A DNA stretch of 64,000 bases from Erythrophleum ivorense (lineage: Eukaryota; Streptophyta; Magnoliopsida; Fabales; Fabaceae): assembly GCA_026724425.1 (NCBI GenBank), contig JAIUCV010000005.1, positions 35,251,784 through 35,315,783 on the forward strand, in the 5' to 3' direction. Position 1 is the stretch's first letter. Each line of letters begins with the position of its first letter. Below the pieces are notes generated by a model. That model searched no databases. It worked only from the letters and a program-made list of their open reading frames with translations, and was not told the origin of the DNA. The position numbers were made by a program, and so were the translations under genes. This document shows, piece by piece, positions 36,912-49,194 of the stretch.

Positions 36912-37307
36912 CACCTGCTCCCCAATGAGCACAACTAGGGCTTAGTGCATTTAAAGGTCTAATCACAACCTAGTGCCCAATAAAAGCACAATACACTAGT
37001 GGCAGCTCCACCATAGACTCACTATGTCCCACCATAACATACCAGATAACCAACTATTTATTATGCATTCAAAAATTATAATTGTGCAGCAGATATAAAA
37101 TTAAAGTAGATATATGCATGAAATTTAATATTAACCCTGGTTACCTCACTTGTAGATAATTCTTTGAGAGCCAACAATAATACTACTCTAGCCTATGGAC
37201 ATAAAACCAAATCATTACTATTCCTAATTATCATTTGTAGTAGCAAACCCATTACTTAAAGAATTAAACCATAAAGGACTACCTAGAGAATACTTACACA
37301 GCCATTA
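36912..37307 (-). other. Second-family LTR sequence between nested insertions
   Basis: About 400 bp of AT-rich noncoding sequence between two nested solo LTRs. It belongs to the element spanning 31685-41615. It has no primer site or coding similarity, which argues against it being the interior of a family L element. Confidence 0.7.
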
Positions 37308-40300
37308 TATAATACTATAACTTCTAACTCATCTTATCATATATATGCATACCTTACCTCATTATGTTCATGAAAGTATAAGGAAAAAAGGGAAAAATAA
37401 TGAATTTCTTAGCATTCCGTCATACTTAAAAATTCTATTCGGTGTCACGTGGACCATATGAGCTCATACTATACATTTTCATATTTAAATACATTAATAC
37501 AACTCAATTGCATCCCAAAATCATGCCCACAACTCATGGAAACCGAATTAGAACATAGAATATGGAGGATTAATTTTGGCCAAATTTGGCCTCTTTTCTG
37601 GTCAAACTTTGGAAGATCATAACTAACACAGAATGTCTAGAGGTCAGACTGCATTCTGGAACTGATATAAAATTCTGCATAAAACTTTGAAAATGTCTAA
37701 TTAATTTCAAAAAAATCTAATCCATGTAAATAATACCAATTTGGAAAGCTGTGGATGTTAGCTAGAGAGAAAAAATATATCCAGACCAGTTCATCAAGCA
37801 CATCCCTCAAAATTCAATGAAACAGTAACTCAGGTCGGGTAAAATTCCTGATACTTGACAGAATATTCAAAAATTCATATTTCCCTCTCTAGACCTCCAA
37901 ATGAGGTGCTTCTAGTTGGTACGAGTCACTGTGAATGTCTAGTTTCTTTGTATAAAATTTCATTGCAATTGGACATCATTTGAGCCTTATGTGATAGAAT
38001 TCATTTTCGGACCAAATAAATAGTGTAGCAGACCAAAACCATAAAAATTGTCAACTTTGAAAAATCATCAAATATTCTGTAAATCTCCAAAAATTATGAT
38101 CTTTAGCTTTCTAAAAATATCTTAATGAGACCTAATTGCATGCCAAATCTCAGATCAAGACTAACTCATTTGGCCAAAAAGTGACATAGGGTTCCATTAT
38201 GATCAATTTTGGCTCCATATGGGGTACCAAAATTGCCAAATGGCTTTCCCTTGGTCTTGGCACCTTTTGGGCAAATCTAAAAGCACATTTAAGACTTGTG
38301 TGAGATGCCTAAATGGTCCCAAACCTCATGCATCTCATTTTGACCATTTAACCCACACTTATGCTCATTTATACCAAATTTTCAAATTGCATACTTTGGC
38401 ATTATATATTCAAATTCTATTCTAGAGTTCATACATCATACCCATACATTTATACATCACATAATATCATATTTACACATGTCTCAAGGGTCATAGACCA
38501 TTTACAACATCATATACATCATGAAGCATCATTATGGTTCTAAAAAGATAAAAACTAGGCATATGGTTGTCAATCTTCTTTCTTCAATGTTGTTGGCTCC
38601 CATTACCATAGCCACTTGGCCCACCTAGCATATTAGATCATTGGAGATGAGAGAATGAGATTCAAAAAATCCCAATAGCTCATCTCCCTTTCAATCATAC
38701 ATAATATATGTAAAGCAAGCCTTAAAAATGCATGCATGGACATAATACAAGTCATGGACATTCAAGAAGCAAGCTTGGTATGTGAACAAGTCATACAAAT
38801 CATTCAAGAGCTCACTAAGTGTTTGGATTTGCCTCACACTTCTCCTTATGGATTTTGGACTTGCCTCACCCATTCTTTGAGAGCTTTGAATTCAACCATA
38901 CTCTTGGGAGCCCACTTTGCTTTTGGGAGACTATTTACTTTGTCTCAACCAAGCTCAAAGGTTCTTGGCTCATCCTTACCATGGTGAAGAGTTCTTGGCC
39001 TCTCCATACTCAAACAAACTCAAACAAATATCATGCATTCATTTAAAAACATGACATGACATCATAAAATCATGGCATATAAAATCATGCTAGCATACTT
39101 TTAATGACTTGAAAATACACATACACACATTCTAAGACAAGCTAAACACACATTCATGCATGAGAGAAGGTGGAGAAAGCTACCTTGTATACAATCACAC
39201 ATTTTTTTCTTGGATTTCAAGCCTCCTCTTTCGGCCACACACCCACAAATTGGTGGAGATGGTTTCTCTTGGCCTAGATATAATTTATGGGAGCCAATTA
39301 GGTTCATGAAACATATTCTAAGGCTACACAACTTGGTTAAACACTAGATTGCTTTATAGCTCCCATTATGGTTCATAAATGCACCTAATGAAGCAACACC
39401 CTCAAACCATTTCTAGGCCCCATTCTTTCCTTTCAAATATATTTCTTGACTCTTTTTAAGTCTCTTGAAGTCATCACACTATTAAAACAAAGGGCCCAAC
39501 ATCATGTTGCTTCTTTAGGTCATAATATGAAACCTAAGGCACCAAATCACTTTCTATGAGTTCTAATTTTTTTCCAAGGCCTTCCCTCATTTTCATTCAT
39601 CAAATATGACTCAAGAATGGCCTTAGAAAAATTTAAAACTCTCCCTAACTATACAAACATGCCTAGGCCGAGACATAGGGCATCTTTGGGCTACATGGAG
39701 ATTTCTTTGTTTTCTTGAAGGAGGAAGCTTGTGAGGAGCATCTTAGGGGTCTCAAGAACTCATTTAAACTCTTAATTATACCTAGGAAGTCTCATACAAA
39801 ATCAGAATTTAGAAGGTACACTTGAAACCCTAAGTTTTACATCTTGATTTCTAATGGCTAGTTTGTTATTTTCTTTGTATATTCTTGTTCTTCTCCATCA
39901 AATACCTAAGATTCACCCTTGGTTTGGTTAAAAATTTAACTCCCTAGGGCAGACGATATATAGGTCGAAACATGCACAAGAGAAGGAAGGAGAAAGACTA
40001 AGTGGAAGGATTGCATGATACCTTATTTTCCTTGAATTTCCTTGCTTGTTCTTTGCTTTCCTTGGCCTCCTTACTTGATTTTCAAAATTTCCCATCTGTT
40101 CTTCCTTCAAAACAACCCCTAAAACTTCAGAAAAATCATAGAGAAGAAGAGGGAAAAAAAGGAGAAGAGATTGGCTAAGAGAAAGCATGAAAAACAAGTA
40201 AATTTCCATACCTAAAGCTTGAATTTCTCCTCCTTCTTCTCTTCCCTTGGTGCACCACTCTCCTAGGGCTTTGCTTCTGTTTTGGGTTAAAAAATCTGAT

Positions 40301-40823
40301 GCTAAATGAGGGAGATTGTGAGGCGCCACCTATATATAGCTAGGGTAAAATGACTTTTTTAAAAATTTTCTTTTCCATTATAAAATTTAGGTTCCCAATT
40401 AAGAAAAATGTCTTTGGAATCACTCAAATCAAAGCTAAAATCTTTCCGAAAGAATCTGCCAAAGTTCGGGCACACTGACATTGAAAAATGTCCACCGGAG
40501 GGGATTTAACTGTCCCAGGGCTTTCCATAGTTTTCAGAGTCTTTGAGAACCCCAGAGAACTCAAAGCTTTCATTTTAAAAGCCCTCCTGTGTGAATTCTA
40601 AAAATTGCCCAAAATTACAAAAATACCATTACATTTCGTAGGTTTTCCATCAAAATTTGTTTCTTCATTCTAGCTTCGTTTTTCCTTCCTCTGAGGCTAG
40701 AATTCTCATTTTTAGGAGGTTAGAACATTACTAAAATTTTTTGGGACCTTAACTTATTCATTTCGGGGGACTTTCTTTGAAAATGGGCCTGTTTCCGTCG
40801 TTTAATGAAAATTGGACATTGCA
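37308..40823 (-). mobile_element. Solo LTR, family L (variant terminus)
   Basis: It spans 3516 bp with plus-strand ends TATAATACT… and …TTGGACATTGCA. An exact target duplication CATTA lies at 37303-37307 and 40824-40828. The right end differs from the CCAAATATTACA-type end of the copies at 1186 and 4504, and resembles the copy at 9811-13215. The repeat block is at about 38810-39005. The open frame at 39928-40329 is LTR sequence. Confidence 0.9.
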
Positions 40824-41620
40824 CATTACAAGAATCAAATTCAGATTTAGTTGCGCATACACCAGTAACCTCAGAACAACACTCCAAATTTTGGGCAAAT
40901 TTGCACAAAATCACCACTTATATCATAAATAAGGTATAGGGGTCTTAAACTAATAGAAAATGTATCAAAATGAGATGTTTATACTTACCCAATATCCATC
41001 CTAACCTCAACCTCTGAAAATCCTCTAAGAAAACACCAAATAACCCATATCAGATTTAAGGTGTAGGTGAAAATGCTCTAAATAAAAAACTAACGGGGTC
41101 AAATTGAAGAAGAAGAAAAGAGGGTAAAGTTATATAACAATTACCTTGGTTGATTTTGACTCTATAAGTGGGAAATAGGGCCAAGAAGATGAGGGAAAAC
41201 CTAACCTCCAAGGGACCTCCAAAATTTTTGTTGTCTTTAAGTTTTGCAAAATGAAGAAGGGCTGCTAAGGGTTTAAGGTTTAAGTTTAGGTCTTGGGCTA
41301 ACCCAAATCCAAGTGGGTTCAGACTTATGCTTGTTGGGCCATGGATTCTAAAGTTACAAGAGTTAGAAAAGAGTTGAGCAAAGCTGAAAAGGTCCATTAA
41401 CATTAGGTTTGCTCAAAATAAATATTAGACCTCTAAGAAAATGGAATTGGATCTCCCTAAGGCTAAGATTGGGCTTTTACACTTAGCCCAAGGCATAATT
41501 AAATGAATTATAAGGCCTAAATTAATGTCTACCTCTCTTAATTAATTCTTTTAATTAAACCCATATCAATTCCTAATTAATCATAATTATCCTTAATTAA
41601 TTTTGGGGTGTTACAATCAT

Positions 41621-42160
41621 GATATAACCATAAATAGTGAACTACTATAAGAGATAGCAAGCATGCAATAAAATTAAAACTTCATTTGTTTTGTTCATAA
41701 GTCAAAATGTCAAGAATTCTTAAATCGTCACCTTTGTGGATTTGTTGCATCTGTTAAGTAATGAATTATAGTGGAAGATGTCATTTCTATATCCATCTTC
41801 ACCATATAGAAAGAGTGAAAGACATTGCAAAAGTCAGGTATGATGGATGTAATTCACTTATATGTTGAAGGATCCCAAACTGCATTTCAACAATAATGTC
41901 TCTTTTAGTATAAGTTGAATCAAAATCCCCTACAATTAATGCTATAACTTTATAAGAACTTGGCAAGTTGTAAACTCTACCATCTTTGTCTCCTTTATGT
42001 AGCAAATGAAGTTCAAGTTCAACATGTCTTGGATGGTTAAACTGCACACTTTCAACTACCATATAAAAGCTTTTGACAAAGCGATTACACTCATCAAACA
42101 TTTCCTTAAGTTGCTAGACAATTATTGGATATAATTCTTGATGTGGTTAAGTAAAACTAT
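41621..42160 (-). pseudogene. Helitron Rep/helicase, N-terminal fragment 2
   Basis: Minus-strand frame 42101-41799 gives EMFDECNRFVKSFYMV, ELELHLLHKGDKDGRVYNLP, KVIALIVGDFDSTYTKRDII and LQHISELHPSYL, the region before the Rep domain in plant Helitron proteins. After a frame change come the YGEDGY and NEVLILLHACYLL blocks, ending with YIMI at the ATCAT target site (41616-41620), where the second-family solo LTR interrupts. An acceptor-like ATAG near 42160 and a donor-like GTGAGG at 42297 suggest a short intron between this and the upstream piece. It has a handful of stops and shifts, fewer than other fragments. Confidence 0.88.
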
Positions 42161-42297
42161 TAAGAAGGGGAAAATGATCAAATGTCTTAGAAATTAGTGA
42201 ACAATAAATCAAAGAAAAAATTACAACATGCATTAGTTTAAAGAGGATAGGAAATTAGAAAGCAACAATAAGAACAATGTAATATATTAAACCTCAC

Positions 42298-42721
42298 AAT
42301 AGAAATTTTGTTTGTAACTTCATTATTTATATCATATATATAAAGCTGTGAGTACAGTGGTTGTGATCCTTCATTAAGTAGGTGACTACCAATTTGATGA
42401 TAATTTTGTTCACATAATCAAAAGAATAAGGGCCAAGAGTGGGGGTAATAGAGTCGTCAATTTAACCTCCCATTGAGCTAAATGAGAACACCGTGTTGTA
42501 AGATCTAATATTTTGCAGGAAATTCTTAGACTTAATGAGTTGCTCTCAAAGAATAGTTTGTTCAAGTATGCTGGAGGAGAATGCAACAACAATAATTGTA
42601 TCTTTCCATCTGAGCAACAAAAGGAAAAACTTGGGTCTAAAAAGCTCCTTGACTTAAAAGGTAACCACATGTATGATTCACAATGAGCACAAATGTAGGT
42701 AGGATCTCTCTCATTTAAATA
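42298..42721 (-). pseudogene. Helitron Rep/helicase, N-terminal fragment 1
   Basis: From 42721 the minus strand gives ERDPTYICAHCESYMWLPF, with a CxxC pair as in the N-terminal zinc-finger-like part of Helitron proteins, then FSFCCSDGKIQLLLL (42610-42570). After a frame shift near 42560 follow IDDSITPTLGPYSF and QNYHQIG, EGSQPLYSQLYIYDINNEV (about 42375-42310). A TATAG acceptor at 42726-42722 precedes it and GTGAGG follows, so this looks like one exon. The 5' exon is not recognised further right. Confidence 0.85.
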
Positions 42722-45367
42722 CTATAAAAATAATAGTTACAATTGTTACTTATTAAAAAAAAGTTGCTAAACTAATAATGCTTATAGAGTAACATGTAAA
42801 AAAGTGTCGAGAGTGTAAAGATGAAAATATTTTTGGACATGAAAGGTTTGACCTTATAGGAGTGGAAATGAATTAATGTATTCTTCTCCAAGGGAAGGTA
42901 GTGTCTTATTACCTATTAGGGTAAATTAAAACCTAAAAACCAATATAAAAGAACGTATAGAAAAAGATTGGAGAAGTTTAACTTAAGATAACATGTTAAA
43001 GGATTAAGGAAGATTAAAACATGAAATTTGCTTTGTTGAAATGAAGTTAAGGTAATGTTATCTTCTTACAGACGAGGTTGTGACTCATTACCTATTCAGA
43101 AAAATTTGAAGCAATTAAATTAGGAAGAGGAACTAAATAGAATTATGAAAGATTTGACAATTTGATATGGCCATATAAGTATGAAAAAATGTATTCCATA
43201 ATAATAAGTAATAGGATGCAAAGGATGATAATCTCAAATAAGTTAACTCAAAAACAAATGTAATAAATCCTGACCTATTGGGAAAAGTTAAAACCAAGTA
43301 TTTACTTAATGGTTGTTAATTGGAAAGTGCAAGCATGTTCTAAAGTCAAAATTGCTCTACTTATTTGAGAAGAATGGTTCCTAGAGCTTGCAAGGTAGTA
43401 AATATTACTTTGTTAAAGTAAAGTTGAGCCAATGTTATCTTCTTGCAGGGGAGGTTATGTCTCATTACCTATGCAAAAAAAAAAATAGAAACAATTAAAT
43501 TGGGAAGAGAAACTAAATAGAATCATGAAAGTTTTGATAGTTTGATAAGGCAATATAAATATGGAAAAAAAATGTATTCCATCTGTATCCAAAATAAGTA
43601 ATAGGAAGCAAAAAAATGATAAATGAGTTGACTCAAAAATAGAATGCAACAAACTAAAAAATTTAAAGATTTTTCAATGCAATTAATCTTCCAAAAAGTG
43701 GTATAACATTATAGTGGACACGATCAAACTGTCCATTTAAATTGACAGTGATGTTGATGATATCCCTTAATGCATGATGTTAAAATTTGCCCTGCCTATA
43801 AGATGGAGCTATAAGATTGGTTAAGCATGAAGACTAACTAGAGCAATGAATGTTAAATGTACCTTGCCCTGAAGGAAAATATAACCAAAAATTTAAAGGA
43901 AAAAAAAGAAAGAAAAATGATAATATGCCTAAAGAAGTTGAATGAATATAAAAGAACTAACCATCTTATTGGTACATGACTTGGAAAATCATCTACTACC
44001 AAGGATTTTATAGTATTCCTTTATTTTTTTTAGACTATAATGTAGTTTGTGCTGCTGAAATAAATATGTAATATTTGAAGATAGAAAATGATTGAACATA
44101 TATAGTTGATTTTGTATTAAGAATGTACCTAAGATACAAAACTAAATGAGTGACAACTTGACCATATCATTACTCCTTATAGGATCACGTGGCCTCTGAA
44201 TATTGATAATGTAGTTGGTAATGCCACTTAAAGAGTTTTAGTCCTAGTAATGAGATACATTGTAACTTGCAATCATAGCAAGTCTAGAGCTGTATATATT
44301 TGTTAAAGCACTACCAAGACTAATTAGTATATCTATGCATGGAACTAATTTTTTTTTTTTTACAATTCAAAGTATGACTTGAGGCAGGATAATTAACTTA
44401 AATATACAAATACTGCATTAAGTATTATAATGTAAAGAATAAGGAAGATAAATGAGAGAAACTTACACAATTGATAAAGGACTAATCATAATATTTTGGC
44501 AGCAAGTATGATGGCAATTTATCCAAGACGAAGGACTTCTCACTCTTCTTTAACCTTTTTTTTTTCATTTTATGGCTACTTGACAATAAAGGCAGTAATT
44601 TTGATATAAAGCAAAGCATCCAAAGCATTTATAAAAACAATTGAGACATGATAATTTTTAAATCTATCATGAAATTCAAGAATCATAAGTAACCCAATAG
44701 TTGTCATAAAAAATGTCCAGTTTCCATTCAAGAACACCTCCAATGAGAAAGTTGAACGGGACAATAAAGAGTGTAAAACAAATTAGTGAAGAACCAAAGG
44801 AAGTTCTTTGTTTCAAAGGAAGACTCGAACAAGATGTAAAATACTAACACCTCACACATTCACAGGTGAAATTCAAAGTTTACTGAAATTTAAATTTCTT
44901 CCTTTCAGACAACCAATGTGAAGAAAGATTCAAAGAGGAAAGTTTCAAATAGGAAACTTTATTAAAAAAAAAAACCTCAAACCAAAAAAATCACAATAGA
45001 TGTAAAAATAAAATAAAATAAAATCATTCAAGCAACAATATGAATGAAACTATTAAAAGCATAATGCAAATTAACCAAAATTTAATTTCAAAATCCATTC
45101 TAACACTAACTATAAAGTAAATATGAAGAAACCCAAATCAATGAAAATCCATACTAAAATAACTGAGTAGCATTATCATTCACTTAACTTCAAATTCAAT
45201 GGCAATGGAGATGAATGTTAGAAATTGATGCATATAGATCTAGCACCACTGGTCACTTCCTCTTCTTTTAATTCTTTCTCTAGAGATGCATTTCTTGCCC
45301 AAAAACAAAGATTATTGGCCATTCTTGAGTAAGATCTACGAAAGAGTAGCAAAAGCCAGAAGATAAA
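42722..45367 (-). other. AT-rich stretch upstream of the Helitron gene
   Basis: About 2.6 kb without recognisable protein similarity. It holds the imperfect tandem repeats at 42840-43670. Small minus-strand frames (44576-44764, 45218-45433) show no domain I know. It is probably the 5' part of the Helitron or its flank; a Helitron 5' terminus could not be identified. Confidence 0.5.
42840..43670. repeat. Three imperfect tandem repeats of about 370 bp
   Basis: The block at 43036-43260 recurs at 43408-43650, with shared words AATGTTATCTTCTTRCAG, TCATTACCTAT, AAATTRGGAAGAG and AATAAGTAATAGGA. A third, more diverged copy lies at about 42840-43030. The offset between the two good copies is about 370 bp. 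No coding sequence is evident. Confidence 0.7.
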
Positions 45368-47220
45368 CGTAACATCCGAGTTTTCGTAGAAACAAGGACT
45401 CAAGATTTTAGAATTTTTCTTAAGTCCCCTCACTATAGCTAGGATGCCAATTCACTATAGTGAGTTCGTGGCCATACAAAATCCAAGGAACTTTTCACAA
45501 TAGCGCCAGCTGTAGCGAGAACAACTAGGAAGCTCTAGCAATAGTGAGAGATATCTCTCGCTATACCAAAACCTGGTTAAGAAAACTCTAATGAGGGATT
45601 TTTAAAGAAAAAATTTGAGTTGCTCAAGGTTCTCAACGGCTTTAAAAATTATAGGTACCCCTAGAATAGTTTAAACCCCCTCCAGTGTATGTTTTCTACT
45701 ATCAGTTGACCCAAACTTTGAGCTCTTCGTTCGGGAAGGTTTTAAATCCAAATTGAGTGATTTCAAAGCTATTTTATAAAATTAAGGACCTATTTTTTAT
45801 GTTAGAAAATATATTTCTCAGAAAGGAGCTACAATGAGCCTAAAATGAATTAGCCAAGAGAAAGGACATAAATGATATTTTTATGCATAAATTTTCTTCT
45901 CAATTCTTCCACATAAGAGGTGTCCCACTTGGAGGTTCTTCTAATAGACTTATTCAGCCTAAAATAGAGGGAACTTCTGCCTAAGAGAGAGATGCTCAAG
46001 AGAAGGGAAAAAGGAGGAGGAAGGAACCAAAGAAAAGGTATGGAATTCTAAGGTTTCTTATGGCTTTCCTCTTGGAAACTTTGTTCTCCTCTCTTTGCTC
46101 TCTCTTTCCATAGTTTTGGTTAGTGATATGGGTTTTTTTTGACCCTGATTCAAAAGGAGAAAGTTAGTTCTTGAAAGAGGAGGCTAAGGCAAAGAAAGAA
46201 GCTCTTAAGAAAAGCAAGAAACCAAGGTAAATCTATTGCTTTTCATGCTTCTTCTCTCTTGCTTCTATGTGTGTGGTTTGGCCACCTATGGGATAGCCAA
46301 GGGGGAGTTGTTTTTAAACTAAACCAAGTGTGAAACTTAAGATTTAAAGTATGGGAAACATAATGGTGCAAAAAAATTTAAGAAAGAACCTTTGAAATTC
46401 AAGATATAATTTCTAAGGATTTTGTTGCACCATGGTTTGTGTGAAGCTTCCTAATAGTATTTCCAATTGTTTAAGAGTAGGTATGAGTTCCTAAGATATC
46501 AAGGAATCCTTCCACATGCATCTCCCATCAAAGAAACAAAGCAAAGTCCTTAGGTGCTTTATGGAACCATAATTGAAGAAAATAGGAACCCAAGGTTTTT
46601 TTTTAGAGTGTGTGTGGTGCTAAAGTTTGTTTCAAGAGTGTAATTGGGTCCTAATTGATGTGTCTAGGCCAAAGGAATTCTACACCACCCACTTGCAAGG
46701 GTGTAGCTAAAGGAAGGGAAGAGAAATCAAGCAAAAGTATGTGTGTTTGTATTCACGGTAGCTCTCTAACCTTTCTCTCATGCATGCTTAGTTGTTTTCT
46801 TGTCTTTGGATGTGTGTATATATGATTTTGTCATGAGAAATGTTTCTAGTGATTTTCTATATGCCATAGTACCATTGTGTGTATAATATGTGTTTTATGA
46901 ATGATGGTTGGCTTGAATAAACTTGGTGAAGCCACAAGTCCCTTAGCAAAGGTAAGGATGAGCCAAAAGTCTTTAAGATTAGGTGAGACAAAGCTAAAAG
47001 TCTCAAGAAGAGTGAGGCTTAGTCAAAAGTCCCTTGAAAATGGGTTAGGTAAGTCCAAAAGTCCTAAGGAAAGGGGGTGAGGCTAAACCAATATTCCTGA
47101 AAGCCAACATATGATGTGTATAAGTTTCTTGCATATGTAAATGATTTTATGTATGATTATTAGTAGCAAAATGTTCATATATGCATCTTTTAGCTTGAAA
47201 CCATGGCTATTATGTATGAT
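45368..47220 (+). mobile_element. Family L LTR, opposite orientation, split by the Ogre-type element
   Basis: It begins CGTAACATCC (expected TGTAACATCC) and runs parallel to the reverse complement of the other copies: the TTCGGGAAGGTTTTAAAT block near 45730, GTGTCTAGGCCAAAGG near 46660, the AGCTCTCTAACCTTTCTCTCATGCATG block near 46760, and the 31-bp repeat block inverted at 46930-47090. It stops at 47220 where the Ogre-type LTR starts, with roughly 1 kb missing. The rest should lie beyond the right end of the window. Confidence 0.82.
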
Positions 47221-49172
47221 TGTCACACCCGAAAATGCCACCGCGCAATGCCAAATCGAAAACATATTTAAGATTAAGGTAGAAAACAGTAGAGTCGCCA
47301 CCAAATTTTTATTTTTTTGAAAAGGCAAAATTTTGGAAAAAAACCTTTTAATTTAGAATATAAAAAAAAGTGGTATGCGAGCCAGAAAATGGATTCGGGA
47401 GTCAGTTGTGAGTGGGGAAGGTGTTAGGCACCCCGCAACACCCGTTACTAAGAACGGTTACCCTAAATTAGTTGTGCAAAATTACCATGGCCTCTATCCT
47501 ATTTTAATTCCCCTTAACAAATCAAATGCGAAATAAGAAAGAGAAATAACAGAAATGAAACTAAAAAGAAAAATGAAATTAAAGAAACAAAATTAGAAAA
47601 CAAAATAAGATAAAAGAAGTTAAGAAAATGAAGATTGAACAGAAAATTTTATTTACAATGATGGACTTGACCTAGGATAAGAGCCTAGGGCCTACGTACC
47701 CTTCAAAGGGATCAAAATCTACGTAGTTCGGTCGGGGGTTGTATTTGATTGATATTTTGTTTTTTTTTTTGTTTTTTTTTTGTTTGACTTTTTTTTTATT
47801 TTTTCTTTTTAATTTTTAATTTTCAATTTTTGATTAATTTTTTTTTATTTTTCTCTTTTTAGCTTTTTACATTTGGTCTTTATTCTTTGTTATATATTTT
47901 TTATTTGTATTTTTATTTTTTTTGGAAAAGACAAATAAAAATAAAAATTACTTTTTCTTTTAAGAAATAAAGCGACTTTCAAATTGGTTGATATGCTTTG
48001 ATTTGTTAGAGTTAAATTTAATTTGAACTTTCTTGCATTCTCTCCCCTTTTCCTTTATCATTTTTCCTTGTGTTTTTTTTTTGTTTTGTTTTTTCTTTTT
48101 TTTGTTTTGGTTTTTGTGTTTCGATATATTGCTCTTGATTTTTAGAGAGGAACCTTCAAAAGAGGACAAATCTTCAAAATTCAAGTTGATTTTTTTTATG
48201 GGCCCCCTTTTTTAAAAGAAAGGAAATAGGAAGCTTTTTCAAACGTCTGATTCCCTTTTTTGTTTTCTTGGTTTTTAACCTTTGAGATGTATTTTCCCTT
48301 TTTTAGTTCTGCTTTTTCTTTTTCTCTCTTTTTTTTTTTTTAGAATTTTTGACATTTGAAATAAGATTTTGGATTGAAAGGAAAGAAAAATTTTGATATT
48401 TTTGGCTTGTTTTTTTTTTATTTATTGTTTCTTTCTTCTAAAACCTCTCTCTCTTTTTATTTTAAAAGTGAATCCTTTTTGTTTTTGAATACCATTTTGT
48501 TTTGAAATCGGAATCTCCCTTTAAGATATTTTTTTTATAAACTCTCGACTTTGTTATATCCTTTTATTTCAAAATCGAATCCACTTTGTTGTAGGCCATT
48601 GAAATTCAAAGTTTATTAAAACACGATTATGAAGCTCAACAAAGATTAAGGAAACTTATTGTCACACATATCCTTGAATCTATGTCTGAGGGGACAAGAA
48701 ATCCCACACGACAATTATTAAAGATGAAATGAAAATAATAGTAAAATAAAAGGGTTCGAAGTCAAATATTTGTCCAAAATTCACAAACCAAAAATCAACT
48801 TGAACTCCATACCAAATCTGCATCTTCATTTTAGCTTCAACCAATCACATTTTTATCGACCATAACACGTCGAGAATACGAACAGCGATAGCATTCAACT
48901 TTCTTGTATTGATTAGTGAATCAAATTGTCTCAGGATTATCAAATTACAGACACATGTTCAAATCATTTTTTTTTTATTTTGATCTTTCGCAATTTTTGA
49001 AACTAAGACTAAGGTCAAATCACGCAATAAAACCCATTAGGAGTTCATTAAGATTTCACATGCATAAAGTAAAATGTTTAAGATTTATTAAGACTTGGTC
49101 AGGACAAAATACCACAAAAGCAAGGCAAAGTTCAACGCAAAAATCATGAATAGAAATTCAGTCACATGATCT

Positions 49173-49194
49173 AATATATATATATATATATATA
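49173..49194. repeat. (TA)n microsatellite in the Ogre-type LTR
   Basis: About eleven uninterrupted TA dinucleotides within the LTR. The comparison with the 5' LTR is not possible in this window. Confidence 0.85.

Larger units (their letters stand above)
31685..41615 (-). mobile_element. Solo LTR of a second family, carrying two nested solo LTRs
   Basis: The plus-strand ends TGTAACAACCC… and …GGGGTGTTACA form the usual LTR inverted termini, and ATCAT occurs on both sides (31680-31684 and 41616-41620). Removing the nested family L copies (33165-36906 and 37308-40823, each with its target duplication) leaves about 2.66 kb. No gag or pol is present, so a solo LTR is the best reading. The minus-strand start TGTAACACCCC favours minus orientation. 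It sits inside the Helitron Rep gene, which resumes on each side. Which retrotransposon lineage it belongs to cannot be told. Confidence 0.85.

Noticed and set aside
39928..40329. 133-codon minus-strand ORF as a gene
   Set aside because: It falls in a family L solo LTR. The sequence is present in other copies without the frame.
33165..40823. Single complete LTR element formed by the two family L copies
   Set aside because: The outer flanks do not match (CACAG on the left, CATTA on the right), each copy has its own target duplication, and there is no primer site in the 401 bp between them.
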